DNA of 64,000 bases, from the NCBI GenBank assembly GCA_024529925.1, contig JAFEUB010001548.1, positions 186,001 to 250,000 on the forward strand. Reading direction: 5' to 3'. The notes beneath the pieces were generated by a model. That model saw only the letters and a list, made by a program, of their open reading frames with translations. It had not been told where the DNA came from and did no database searches. The position numbers were made by a program, and so were the translations under genes. The stretch comes from Ophthalmolycus amberensis (taxonomy: Eukaryota; Chordata; Actinopteri; Perciformes; Zoarcidae). Positions within the stretch are counted from its first letter, which is position 1; every line of letters starts with the position of its first letter. This document shows, piece after piece, positions 13,062 to 24,905 of the stretch.

Positions 13062-13166
13062 GACAATCCTAATATCTGCTGCCTCTGTGAGCGGACATTT
13101 TCAGCCCTCAAACGCATTAAAACGTATTCAAGAAATCCAACTGGAGAGACTCGACTTCACTGGCGT
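13062..13166 (+). pseudogene. hAT transposase dimerisation-domain remnant
   Basis: TILISAAS is encoded at about 13062-13086. After a one-base frame change, ERTFSALKRIKTYSRN is encoded at 13089-13136, followed by RL and a stop after LHWRP. This is the signature of the hAT C-terminal dimerisation domain, where the usual form is S-x-A-S-C-E-R-x-F-S-x-L-K-x-I-K. The cysteine codon is hit by the frameshift. It is the only coding trace in this copy and shows that the family once encoded its own transposase, in the plus orientation. Confidence 0.82.
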
Positions 13167-13280
13167 CCATGAATCCAGAAGGACTTCCTACTGGAACGGT
13201 TCGGCCGTCTGTTGTCAGAGCAGCAGCGGGTGCTTCGGACATTTGATTCTCTGTTTGGGCTTTTGTTTTCTTTAACGAAG

Positions 13281-13410
13281 CAGCATGTTGCCTGTTACGT
13301 GGTGGGCGTGTCAGACAGCACGTTGCCTGTTACGTGGTGGGCGTGTCAGACAGCACGTTGCCTGTTACGTGGTGGGCGTGTCAGACAGCACGTTGCCTGT
13401 TACGTGGGGT
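13281..13410 (+). repeat. 35-bp tandem repeat, about 3.7 copies
   Basis: Units start at 13281, 13316, 13351 and 13386 (partial). The unit begins CAGCACGTTGCCTGTTACGT and ends GGTGGGCGTGTCAGA. The first unit has one substitution. It sits inside the hAT copy after the transposase stop and is absent from the corresponding part of the 35.7 kb copy. Confidence 0.95.
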
Positions 13411-13690
13411 GGGTTGCCATGTTGAGCGCAGTGGCTCCACCGAGAGAACATTTTATTTCACACAATTTAAGCTTCTGCATTTTCCAAATACACTAGTATT
13501 ATTCAAACGTATTGTTTGGTTTGTAATACGTACCGAGCCGCGAGCCTCGTACCGAACGGTTCAATATGAATACGTGTATTGTTACACCCCTAGAAACAAA
13601 TAATAACCGTAGCTGTGGCGTCATAATGAGGTTATTAGGAGGTAGTTCAACTGTAGTAGGACAGCACTGAAGGCCCAGTTATAAAACACA

Positions 13691-13734
13691 CTACAAAATC
13701 ACGTTCCCACCACTGTGGGAACGTGATTTTGTAG
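13691..13734. repeat. Perfect 19-bp palindrome at hAT right end
   Basis: CTACAAAATCACGTTCCCA (13691-13709) and TGGGAACGTGATTTTGTAG (13716-13734) are exact reverse complements with a six-base loop CCACTG. The loop matches the terminal bases expected for this hAT family. Confidence 0.95.
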
Positions 13735-16700
13735 GAGAAAGGGTTGATATGGTTCATCCAGCGTGATAACTGGTTCTGCAAAGGCCCATTGTTGTTGATT
13801 TTCTAAATCTGAAATAATAAAAATGATTCATTTTCTGTGAGCACCACAAATTAAATTCCATTCACCTCCTTCGTGGAGAGGAGGCAGAAACGAATGTCTC
13901 TAAACCGTGACAAAGAAAACATAAACTAATAAATGTTAACTATTATGGCTTGATACCAGAAGAGGAAGTGAGAGAATATGCTTTGGGTTGATGATTTGGG
14001 TCAACTGACTCTTTACTCATCTACACCAGCCTATTGCAACGGTAACTGGGTTAGAAATGTGACTAAATGTGTTCAACACTTACTCATTTTGTGTAGACAC
14101 AAAGGAATAGAAGCAGCTTTGAGAGAAAACTTTAAATGACATGAAGAGCTGCAGCCAGAATCCCTCTCCACTCCATCTGCTCGGCAGAGAGAACTGCCAA
14201 CGACAGCTCAGGAACACCACATACACATGCACTCATTGCATTACCAAGCTCACGTGCACTCTCAGCACCACATGTATGAAGTGTGCCTCTCTTTCTTACC
14301 TGGTGGCATAGTCTAAATAAATACACTTCAGTAGCAAAAATAGGAACTGAAAAAAATCTGTCTTGATTCTAAATACTGTGCAGTTCAAACACTGAAGCAA
14401 CAGAGTCGAGCTCTGTGCTGCAGACAGAGCGGAGCTAACTCCTGACTCACTTAGAGCTTCACAGGTTATGGGCCATTGTTTACCATATGGGGTGCGTTAA
14501 AGCACGGGACAGCAGGTAAATCACAGGCCTGGGCCCAGCACACACACTGGAGGAGGACATGGCCACCAGCCTGTGTGTTAGGGAGAGAGCTTCAGAGAAT
14601 AGTGGAGGCGGAGGAGGTGTGTGTGTGTGTTGGTTGGGACAAGGTATTGCTTAGGTTTTGACATATTTGTGGCTGGTTGGGGAAGCAGCACTTATTTTTG
14701 ATTTTTTTTTGAATGTGGAAGGGGAGATTATGGTTAGAGATGGTTTCTGTATCTTAAATGTCACCAGATTGTTACCTTTTGTCGCATAAATTTGTATTTG
14801 TGACAACTCTGTAACATAATGAAATACCGTTAAACCTTGATCAAGGGTTTGACTGGAAGACAGTCTTAATTAAAGCATCAGTCCCTGGTCGAGTTTAGGA
14901 AGCTGTAGATGTTGATGTTGTGCACACCTCCCCTTCATCCCCCCCCCCCCCTCGCCGGGCTGCTCACCAGCAGGGGTGCCTGTAATCCCAGCAGCACTAT
15001 TGTGTGGACCCGCAGGTATTTCCCCAACCTCCGCTGAGCAGCGGACTCAGCTGACTGGCAGCACTGTGGGAGCAGGAGGAGTTCTCCTCCCAAAGCATGA
15101 CTTCCTTACTTCCTGTCTACCAGCTACGCTCTTCTGGAGACACAGAATTATGAATATGATGCTATTTGTTGGACTGGTTGAGTATTGTACTCGTCCTAGG
15201 ATTCACATTTCAACGTCAGAGTGCGAGAGAAGTGTCTATGAATACGTGCTTGTGGGTTTCATTCCATCAACCTGAGAGATTACCACTTAGTCTCCAACAG
15301 CTTTCCTTTCAGACCAGTGGAGGGGTACACTTATTTAATCTTGACTGATCTGGCCTAACCAGTGAGTGGTTAATGTCCTGCGTGTACTGGGGACCTCCCC
15401 ATATCCCCACAGCTGCAGCCTGCAGAGAAGAGGTTTCCATAAGGTTGAGAGGATGGGGAGCTCCCAGGGGTCCTTTAGGGGGCTCCAACAGGTCCTCAGG
15501 GATTTCTACAGATTTCATGTTTGGACAGTAGCATGCCAAAGAAATGGTCATCGATTATGTTAACTTTGTGCTCTGCAAAGTAACCTGTTAAAATCGTTGG
15601 ATATGGTGATACAATAAAAAAGGCCAATAAGGCTAAATGCAAGCCATCAGATAAAAGGCACATGCACTAACATTCACTAAAAGGCACATGCCTAAATGCA
15701 CGTGCACATGCACTAACAGGCACTAAAAGGCCCATGGTCGGCTGTGAACAAAGAAAGGAGAAGCTCTGATATCAACACACACAGAGGGAGATACTTCATT
15801 CTGTGCTCAGGTAGACATTACTCCTCTCTATCTATAGATGATCGTTGTTTGATGATATATTAATGGTCTTAATATTGCATACAGCTCCTTTAAATGACTT
15901 GAGATGGTGCCAATGGCAGAGGGAGGTGAGGCTCTCACTGCTATTCCATATAATACTGAAACCTCTGACCATACATGCCGGTGTCGTTGTATTTGTGCAT
16001 CCAAAGCTGATGCAGATAGGCTCTGCAAAATGTAGTGAGTTTAAGTGGGACTCTCCAAACAGTGGCACACTACTGTAGCGGCCTGTTAGAAGTTCTGTCC
16101 TGCTGCCCGTGGCCTTTGCAGCCCTGGTGGGGCGCATTTGTCCCCCCTGCACCGCTGCCCTGCCAGTTGGCAAGCCTAAGCCAGGAAACTGTCAGTGTCG
16201 ATTGAGCTGAGTGGAGGAGGTCCTGCTAAAGGAGCCTGGCTAGTTCCAGGGCCCACCTCTGTTTCCAAAGCATGGGAATAAAGAGCTCTGCATTCCACAG
16301 GTCTGAGCTGCCAGCTTTCCCCCAGTCCACAGTTCACAGGGAGTCCTGAATGAGATTAACAAAAGCGTTCTGTTGGACCCCTCTTGGCCGGCTTCCACGT
16401 CAACAGCTCGCAGGGTCAGGGGTCACACTAACTACATTCATTCCCAGCAGACCCCATGCTCCAAACACAGGCTGCCAGTCGCACAAACTCCCAGCTTTTC
16501 CTCTAATCCCCCGAGATATGTCTGATCTCTCCACATGTTTCTGCTCAATTAAAGCAATATCACACCTTGCAAATGGAACGGAGAGAAAGAGAGAGAAGCA
16601 GGAGAGAGTGCCGCCGCAAAGACGGACAGAGGAGAGAAAGTGAGAAAAGCGAATGAATGGAACATGGATAATGGAATTATTAATCTGCTTGTGTAAGGCA

Positions 16701-16816
16701 CTAACACATGAGGCCACGCACCTGATGAAACACCAGAGGCAAAAGCTCAATAGTTGATGGAGGACACATGACTGGCATGGTAGTAAAGCTAATGCACACA
16801 TACAGCACACAGCATA

Positions 16817-16857
<41 letters not shown>

Positions 16858-17350
16858 GCTCCATTCTCTGGCAGAACATCGAGGCGAACATGAAATCCTT
16901 CTTTGTGTTCCTCCGACAAAGATTAAGATTGCTGCATCATGAGTAAGAAGTCAGATATTCAAGAGGATCTGATTTGATGAATTGTATTTTAAGATAACTT
17001 AGCTGTGCTTATCACTTACACTTTACATCACCACCATTTGATCTATAACTGATTTATTGTTCCTACTGCTCCAGGAAATAATTGTCATCATTCATTTCTG
17101 TCCCATATGAGATGAAGATGCACTGGTGGAATCCATCACAGTGAACATAATCAGCATTCACATCTTTGAATCAAAGGCACATCGTAATTATGGTATTTAG
17201 TGACAGAATATCTGAAATCAATCTGCATTTAAACGGACAAACCAAGAAATGGTTTTGTATTTTTCTCCAAAAAGTTGAACATGAACAACAATGTTGAGCT
17301 GGTTAGATTACGTAGCCTGAAGCCTGGGATGGTTGGAGAATCATCATTGT
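13735..17350. other. Unique non-coding stretch
   Basis: No gene is recognised. A C-run lies at about 14939-14952. A short cluster of related CACATGCACTAACA and AGGCACTAAAAGGC words lies at 15640-15735. A pure CA run lies at 16820-16855. Confidence 0.4.
16820..16855. repeat. (CA)n microsatellite
   Basis: A pure CA run of about 36 bases. Confidence 0.96.
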
Positions 17351-17355
17351 GAAAT

Positions 17356-17580
17356 GGGCCGACTGTGGCTCAGTGGCAGAGCGGAGTCGTCCTTCAATCA
17401 GAAGCTCCACTAGTCCATGTCCATGTGTCCGTGGGCACGACACTTAACCCCAGAGGCTGTTCCTGCGCTGTACCAATGGTTCGTTAGCGTCCTGATGGGC
17501 AGGTGGCACCTCGCATGGTAGCCCCTGCCATCAGAGTATGAATGGGTGTGAATGGGTGAAAGCTGTATAGCATGTAAAAA
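17356..17580 (+). mobile_element. tRNA-derived SINE lacking box B
   Basis: The head GACTGTGGCTCAGTGGCAGA carries a good pol III box A (TGGCTCAGTGG, 17366-17376). The body has the familiar fish SINE words GTGGGCACGACACTTAACCC, GATGGGCAGGTGGCACC and TATGAATGGGTGTGAATGGG. In intact relatives a box B (GGTTCGATCCC) lies between the AATCAGAAG and GCTCCACTAG words. Here those words are joined directly, so about 20 bases including box B are missing. It cannot be a normal pol III transcription unit. Confidence 0.75.
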
Positions 17581-18625
17581 TGGTGAGCAAAAATGATATA
17601 TGATTTGTAGTTAAACAGCTAAACGTTAAATCATTGGAAAAGCACAGGTTTTATAAGTTCATTTGTATCTACTAGTAGTCTCTCAAAGACATCATGCTGA
17701 AGGGACAACGGAATATTCAAAAGCGATGATGTCTTGATATGTCAATGTACCAGAACTGTTGGCACTACTTGTTAATCAGGCACTCTCTCTGAAGGAGCAG
17801 TTGAGTTGTGCCTAATGGTTGTATTAATGGTTAGTTACTACACATAAGTCATAGGCTATAGTAATAAGAACTACATTGGAGTTTCCAGATTGCTGGCTCA
17901 GGTCGACACTAGTTTTGTTTTTCCCGGCTCTTTAAAATTCACAAGGAAGAATGCTACTTGACCTCTGACCTTTTAGAAGAGCTGCAGAGCATCTGGACCC
18001 AAAGCATTAATATACACTCACATGTTTACCTGCGGGAGATGCCAAAATCTATCAGGCACTAGTAAGTGATTGTTATTAACTATAAACACATTCTGTTCGG
18101 CCTTCACCCTTGAGCTTCTTGTCTTTTGCTCCTCGTGTTTTGGTGATTGAAGTTTTTCATACGCCCACTATATCACCCTGGATGAGAGCGCCAACTTAAC
18201 ACCTAAAGGCCAAAGTGACATGACTCTCATGCCGTCTCTGTCCACAACAGGAACATGTCACTCTGTGTTTCTGCTTCCAGAGGAGGGACGTCTGCTTTGT
18301 CCTGCATCTGAAACTAGTTAGGCCAGAGAGCAGCGGTAAACCAAACTGGACAGGGGGAGACTCCGAGGGGGGAGAGAGAGAGTGCGAGAGGAGAGATATA
18401 TAGAAACGGAGATGAGGGTGAGGTTGGTGGGGAGGTGGAGATGGTTGGTGGGGGTTGTTCACAGAGAGGATCATACATTACTTTTTTCTCCCCCAGTATT
18501 TCTTGTCCTTGATCTGCCTGCTTTTCTTTAAGCTCGATCCAGAGCCCTGCCCCCCTGCCGAGTCTTTAGCCCAGAGGAGGGGGGCCTCGGCCAGCTGCAG
18601 GCTTCACTGGAGCCCTGCGCGCAGA

Positions 18626-18680
18626 GGTGGAGGGGGTGGAGGAAAGGGAGGGGGGGGGGGGGGATGGGGGGTAGCGGTGG
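18626..18680 (+). repeat. G-rich tract with quadruplex potential
   Basis: Several runs of three or more G lie close together, including one of about 15 G at 18649-18663 and others at about 18631-18635, 18644-18646 and 18666-18671. This satisfies the usual four-run quadruplex pattern on the plus strand. Confidence 0.7.
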
Positions 18681-20484
18681 ATGGAGGCAGAGACGGAGAG
18701 AGAAGAAGGCTGCGAGAGGCAGCCGATGACAGCGTGAGTGCAGCAGAGGATATTACACTCAGAGACACAACACGGGGACCCTGAAAGATTGAGTTTCAAA
18801 GCGGGAAAAAGAGCCGAGGATCTCTCATTTCCAGATCCACTTCTGCAGTGCAGACTGTCCAAACGCGGTCAGCAGTCGTGGAGTCAGGAGGTGACTTGTC
18901 AAATTTAAACGGTAGCACAATATTTGAAGGACATGCATGACCTCAATATACTGTTAAGACATGTTTTAACAAGGGTTAATATCAAGGGTTAATAACAATA
19001 ACAAGGAGTTACCGATACACAATTCATCTTTACGTTATAAAACAGTTATAAGCTAATGAAAAAGGTTGCTAAAATCCATTCTGAAGGAGAATATACACCA
19101 GCAGCCAAAGAAGTGTTCACAACATGGCAACCCAAAGGTCTTGCTAGATCAAACGATTCCTTAACCATTAAAGCAATTATACAAAGTGCTGTGTCGGCCC
19201 TTTATGAGGAGCGCCCTGTTATAAAGTGGTAACCTGTGCTGCTGTTATTACATTGCATCACATTTATCTTAATCTTCCTTGTGCATTCTGTGTTCAAGAG
19301 GAAAGGGAGAGCTGCTTATCTTGTCAAACCAACAATCCAAAACCCAAAAATATTTGAGTTACTATGAAATTCAGACCAGCAAATGTTTGGTATCTTTCAT
19401 TGATAATTGCTGAAAAAAGAATCATCCGTTATCAAACTTCTTATCGTCAACTTTGTCATTTAATAAATGAGTCGTCTTGTCATTTCAACACTTACATGTA
19501 TGATAACAAAAGGTTCAATGTCAGACTTTTGCTAAAATATTCAAATAAATCACAATCAAAGGCTGACAAATCTCCTGTGACACTATCTGCACATGCAGCG
19601 GCCTCACATCGGGTCCTGAGCCAAAGGTTGAACAACTGTATTAATGCACGTGAAGGAAGAATTATAATGACACATAAAAAGTGCGAACTTGTAAATATAT
19701 TTATATTTCCTTCTTTTCAAAAGACATATTGAAATTAATAAAACACTGCTTATCACTATATATCTTTTATGTTTAAGTCTGTAAAGAAGCAATGAAGTTG
19801 TCCTGCATCGTTTCTTTTTATTTTGAATTGAGTGAATACAAATATATTTTTTATCATTATTGGACTGTCTGAGCTCTTGTCAAACTCGTGATGTCTTGTT
19901 AACTCTTCTGGGCTCCAGAGGAGGTGTGATGTGCTCGCTTCAGGACACTGTCCTCCTGCTGTCAACAGAGGGCGCTAGGACTCAATACGTGGATCCAAGG
20001 AAAAGAAGAGGAAAAGAGAGAGATGTGAAAAGCTCCTATCGAGAAACACTAAATCAATGGGAAATATCAGAACTGAAGACTTGCAGTTCCACTTATAAGA
20101 CATCTAGACAGCATCACCTGGGTTCACGTGATGAATCGTGTGAAGGAGATCCAGAGGCTCTGAAGCAGCCAAATCACATTTTCAAAACAGAAAAAAAAAC
20201 AAGATCACAGACATCCTCTCTCTGGTGCCAACACTCAGCGAAGCTGCAGCATTACCATAAGACACAGCTACAGCATGTGCAACTAAACAGTCAAATCCCA
20301 GGGATGGTGTTTTATGATCTGTTTGATAACTTGTGTGACACAGCACTCCCTGTTCATTTATAAATCCCTGGTAATCCCAGAGAGGTAGTGACAGCTGATT
20401 TAGAGATGCTCGGGGCTCTGTTGGTGAAGATAAACTGAGGTACTTTCTAGAAACAAGGTCTGCCGAGAGCCCGGAGAGTCTAAA

Positions 20485-20655
20485 TCACTCCTTAAAGAGA
20501 CAGAGAGCCTCGACGTCACTGGGGTCCACGGGTGTCGCGGGGCCACTGGCCGGGCCGAGACGCATTAGCTTCATGCAGTCCGTCAACCACATTATAGTGT
20601 CGGCGACGGGTGGACAGAAAGTTTCTCCAAAAAGTTTCCTGCTGGTAAGAAAGGG
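20485..20655 (-). CDS. Possible coding exon or conserved non-coding block
   Basis: On the minus strand a TTTCTTACCAGCAG acceptor-like sequence precedes an open frame that includes FGETFCPPVADTIMWLTDCM and ends DVEALCLFKE and a stop. A second frame is also open for about 40 codons, which weakens the coding case. GC content is higher than in the flanks. I do not recognise the protein. It may equally be a regulatory element. Confidence 0.2.
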   Translation of the reverse strand, partial: PFLTSRKLFGETFCPPVADTIMWLTDCMKLMRLGPASGPATPVDPSDVEALCLFKE

Positions 20656-21430
20656 AGATAATTCATACATCTAATGGGAGCCATAAATCCTCATATTAAC
20701 TTCACCGCACAGCATAGAAGGGCACGGCCCAGTGAAATAAGAGACAGATGAGGGCAGGAAAGAAAAGAAACGTAAATTAAAAGGTAGAGGAGGAGAGGAC
20801 GGGGAGGAGGAGTGCATGCTTAACAGAAGACAACAAAACAGAGAGGAAAGATATGGGTTCATATCGAGACGCACGCCAGACACTCAAAAGAAGAGGCGGG
20901 GGGGGGGCACTACAAAGGGAGCGAGGGTAGAGGGGACTAAGGGGTGACAGCGGGCCCCGGTGCAAGGGTGAGACAGGAGGCAAGAGGGGCCTGGTGGCAG
21001 GGCCCAGGCCTGGGTGGTGTGGCGCTAACAGGCCCCCGGGGACCCGGCACTGCAGGACCATATGGGGAGCAGTGAAAGGGAGAGGAGCAGCGGGAGCCCC
21101 GGGCTGACAAGCCACCGCTGCCCCTGCTTCAGCTGTTCCCCTGGAGCCCCGGGGACCTGGGGATTAGAGCCACACAACAAAGACAACACATACAGGACAA
21201 CAGACACACACACACACACACATACAGGGTGGACACTAGTGGAAGAAGTCCACCCAGTAGTACAAAGACAAGTACACACTGGCACACACGTGCACATCAA
21301 TTCACACACAAAGGATGCACTGCCAAAATAATGCAGAAAGCCCAGAGTCAATCCACTTCCAGTCTGCAACAAAGACAACACTGAACACACAAAGTGGCAA
21401 AGCCAAATTCAATCCACTTATGGCCTAAAT

Positions 21431-21431
<1 letters not shown>

Positions 21432-21491
<60 letters not shown>
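21432..21491. repeat. (AC)n microsatellite
   Basis: A pure AC run of about 60 bases. Confidence 0.97.
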
Positions 21492-21493
<2 letters not shown>

Positions 21494-22049
21494 TAAAAGT
21501 AAGTAAGCTCACACTCAGTGGATGCAGCAGCAGGCTACTTGTGGTGTGATGCTACACTCATTTACAGGATTATTATGGTTATGGATATCATTCCTATTAG
21601 TTATGGTAACAATGTATATACCGAGTTCTGGGAACGTGGTGACACCAGCAGTCCGGCGGTCAGAGCGGCTGTAATGTTGGTAATGAGGAGTGCTGTGCAG
21701 CTGCGGGGGTTTGGATGTTTGTTTTCACTTTTAAATGTATTTGGCTGAATGTGGGTTTGTGTAAAACATAAACTCATCTTCCATGTGTTTGTTGCTTCAT
21801 TCCTGGATTTTGGCAATTGACTTTGTATGTAGGCCAACTGGAGCGTAATGTTATTATTGTTATTACCAATAGAGAGGGTGGCCACGGCTACGGAGATAAG
21901 TACCACGTAATAAAAGAGAATAATCCTGGCAGTTAGCGCATGTCACATGTTTGTATATACACAAGCAGGATTTGATATTATTTTGTAGGATTTGCATTTA
22001 TTAATTTTTTTTATTTGTAAGTAACTATTAACAATATATTTTTTCAAAC

Positions 22050-22164
22050 ATTATTTTTTGGGGAGAGGGGGGATGACATGCAACAAAGGGCCCTGGGCCA
22101 GAATCAAAGAGGTGAGGTCCTTAATGGTACCTGCTCTACCCAGTGAGCTACCAGAGCGCCCCCA
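22050..22164 (-). mobile_element. tRNA-like SINE head, minus strand
   Basis: Read on the minus strand, GGGGGCGCTCTGGTAGCTCA and CTGGGTAGAGCAGG form a tRNA-like head with box A. A degraded box B (GATTCTGGCCC where GGTTCGAATCC is expected) follows, then GGGCCCTTTGTTGCATGTCA, a word typical of a common fish repeat. It is short and diverged. Confidence 0.6.
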
Positions 22165-23353
22165 CTGTCTCTGCACAAACAAGTCAGCCATTGGACCTTT
22201 CTGCAAAATACCGATATGTTGAAAGTTGTATCAATAAGTTTTGTATCAGCCTCGTACACACAGACACAATGCCGCGTGGTTAACGATGTGGAACCATTGG
22301 TTTGGTTTATGTTAAAGTAAAGACGTAACTACGCAACTGGAGTTAATGAACAACAACCGCCATTAGCAGGTTTATAGGTAACGTAGCATAAAGTCAACAA
22401 TTACTACTGGTTTCATACGGGACACGAATACTGGTGTGGAAGTCCAGTGTTCATCCTGACTTATCCTTTCATGCCTTTCATACAGTGGCATCGCAGCCTC
22501 ACTTATTGCATAAAAGATGAAAAACAGTTTCATGCTGTAACTTCCTCTGTTGCACAAGAAAACCTTGGAAAAGATACTTTTTAAGCCACCTGCACTGGCG
22601 AGCTGCCAAGTCTCTGTCAAGCCCACAACCAGACTTTCAAGTTAATCTACTCTTCCCTAAAACTAGAGCTGGTGAAAGTTACCTGCCTCGATCAAATGGG
22701 GGAGTGGGGTAATGTGTGTGTGTGTGGGACCAAATCGGAAGCCTCACACCACCGCTAAATCTAGCCCATGGCAGCGAGTACCTGCTGCCTGCTATCTCCG
22801 TCCCTCCTGTAGCCCGAGGCCATGAAAGCAGCCTTGGCTAACATTAGGCTGCATTTCCTGGGGCTCAGTGAAACAGAGTACCACCTGTCCTCCTCTAATA
22901 ACACAAAAAGTAGCTTTTCCCTCCTCTCCATCTTCCATCTTCACAGAGACAATGAGCCGCTGCCTCTTTTACAGCGTGCATTGAGGTCGGGCTGACGGGC
23001 AAACCCTCCTTCAGGCTCAGGAGGAGGAAGAAGGGGGAGGAAGAAGTCAGTGGTAGCACCTGCAGTGTCACACTAACCAACCCGCCTCCAATCCATTCCA
23101 GTCATTGTGTTGCCTGTCTGCCATTGAGTCTTCTCCCAATTCCCCCAGTTCAGTGCGAGATGACAAACAGCTAATTAATTTCCCTGACGCCAGAAGAAGC
23201 AAGACTCAAACTGGGGAAGAAGACTGCCTTTAGCGAAAAAGAAGTGGAAGTGGAGAGATTAATTCATGAAGCTGGTCTTTTTCTTCTCCTGGTAGCATTT
23301 GCATGTGGAGTACTGGCTGTGGACTTCAGTACGCCGTCCTCTCCTCTCTCTCA
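22165..23353. other. Unique non-coding stretch
   Basis: No gene is recognised. The open frames (up to 84 codons) show no domain. Confidence 0.35.

Positions 23354-23413
<60 letters not shown>
23354..23413. repeat. (CA)n microsatellite
   Basis: A pure CA run of about 60 bases. Confidence 0.97.
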
Positions 23414-23415
<2 letters not shown>

Positions 23416-23639
23416 CTAATTCGTATTCACCTCCTTCTTGTCTGCATTTTCCTCAACTTTAGCCTTTGGCGCTCTCCCTCTCCAATGACTTCATACATCA
23501 ATATGAAGCAAAATGCATACATTACACTCATTAAAATTCATGTTTAATCCACTATATGCATAAGCATTAAGAGGTATAATAATATATCAGGACAAAGCAG
23601 GAGTGTGGCTTTAGCCTATATTAGCCACAGAATGAACTC

Positions 23640-24420
23640 CATGTCGCCTGTTGAGATTATTTACGCAGATTTGAAAAAAAAGTAAAGACTTGTACTCCTG
23701 TAGAAGCAGGCAGAGAAAGTTGTCAGACCAAAAGAGTTTATCCGAGTTCCAACCTGGTCTTCATTATCTGATGAAGATGAACAACTTGAGCCCTTCCTGC
23801 TCTTCTTAAAGCGAGAGAAGAGACTGATTCGCGGGGCGATTGATCTCATTATGCCGCTGCTGAATCGTTTTATGGTCATTACATCACAGCCCCGTTTGCT
23901 CCACTGCTTCATTCATATTAAGATGTTCTGAATTCAGTTCCTCTCCGGATGTCTCCGTTCCTAGTCTGTCACATTAAACAGGCCATTATTAGTTTCACAC
24001 TCAAAATGATGTACAGAAAGGTTACTTTAGTGAAACGATCGGCCCTTTACTTTTAACGAGAGCATATATCATAAAGCAATCTGAGGGCAATAATCGTTCA
24101 TCATTATTGAGACGACGGCGCTGCTTCGGGGACTTGGCTTCAGAATGGAAAACAGATTTCCTTCGGGCTGGGGCGGAGGTGTTGGAGGCTCTGTTCACTC
24201 TGCAGCAGAAAGAGGATGAAATCTGAGTTTTAAATACAGATGTAATGTTTTCTAATCAGAGCGAGCTGTTTCACAGAGTCTCTCTCTTTTTGAGTCCAGT
24301 TTGAACCACACAGGCTTCTGTAGAACCAGACCCAGAGGCCGTGTGAACACTCACATGACAAAGTAGGTCTTCCACATCATGTCATTCACCTAAAGCTTCA
24401 GCGTTAGTGTCCGAGCATGG
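23640..24420. promoter_or_regulatory. Possible conserved non-coding element region
   Basis: This stretch has no repeat features. It mixes AT-rich homeodomain-like words (CATTCATATTAAGATG, CATCATTATTGAGACG) with GC-richer blocks, a texture often seen in vertebrate enhancers. This is inference from composition only; no coding frame is convincing. Confidence 0.2.
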
Positions 24421-24504
24421 AGCCGGGGCCAGAGCTACCTGGTGGGAGTTTGCTTTTTACAATCAAACATTTGGTGAATATATTATCGTCTGATTCCAGT
24501 ATTA

Positions 24505-24905
24505 TCCATCGTTGGAAGAAGCATTCAGGTCAATACCTCTGTGTTACAAGTCAAAGTTCTGTATTCAAAATATATAAAAGTACTAAAGCATAAGCATCAA
24601 AATATACTCAAAGTACCAGAAGTAAAATAAAATACTCTTTAGGACGAATGGTAGAATGATTCATATGCTATTACTGGATGAGCATGATCAATGCATTCAT
24701 GTGGCACATTTTAATGACTGTATATACTGATAGCTTGTGAATCTTAATAAAGTCAAGTTATCAAATGAATGGAGTAAAAACTATTAGCCTCTGAACTAGA
24801 GTGGTGTATAGTATAAAGTAGGATACAATGTAAAGATGTACCTTGAATTTGTACTTAAGTACAGTACTTTGAGTAAGAGTACCTTCTTACTTTTAATTCT
24901 GGTGT
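24505..24905. mobile_element. Dispersed non-autonomous repeat with ACTTAAGTACAGTACTTTGA end
   Basis: The block starts near GTTGGAAGAAGCATTCAGGT, passes ATCAAAATATACTCAAAGTA and ends around AAGTAAGAAGGTACTCTTAC on the opposite strand. These words belong to a repeat I know to be abundant in fish genomes. A fragment of the same family lies at 61285-61380 in the opposite orientation. No coding capacity. The superfamily is uncertain. Confidence 0.6.

Larger units (their letters stand above)
12690..13734 (+). mobile_element. Broken hAT transposon copy (same family as 29943-36004)
   Basis: The left part (about 12690-13010, from TGGCCTAGACAGAATCACAAAG to GGGCGTATTCTTTGATATG) matches 29980-30310. The right part (about 13020-13060 and 13420-13690) matches 34945-34980 and 35764-35985, including CTCGTACCGAACGGTT and GTAGTAGGACAGCACTGAAG. 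The left terminus is missing. The right terminus, which should read like GCACGGCCCGCCACTG, is replaced by a perfect palindrome. It contains the end of a transposase gene and a 35-bp tandem repeat. Confidence 0.8.
17581..21431. other. Mostly unique DNA, GC-rich patch near 18.5-18.9 kb
   Basis: No gene is identified. 18500-18900 is GC-rich with a G-run block at 18626-18680 and could be a promoter or untranslated exon region, but no definite start site is visible. A possible exon on the minus strand near 20485-20655 is listed separately. A short CA run lies at about 21203-21222. Confidence 0.35.

Noticed and set aside
21025..21390. 121-codon cysteine-rich frame on the minus strand
   Set aside because: Spans CA repeats and GC-rich low-complexity sequence, with no recognisable domain.
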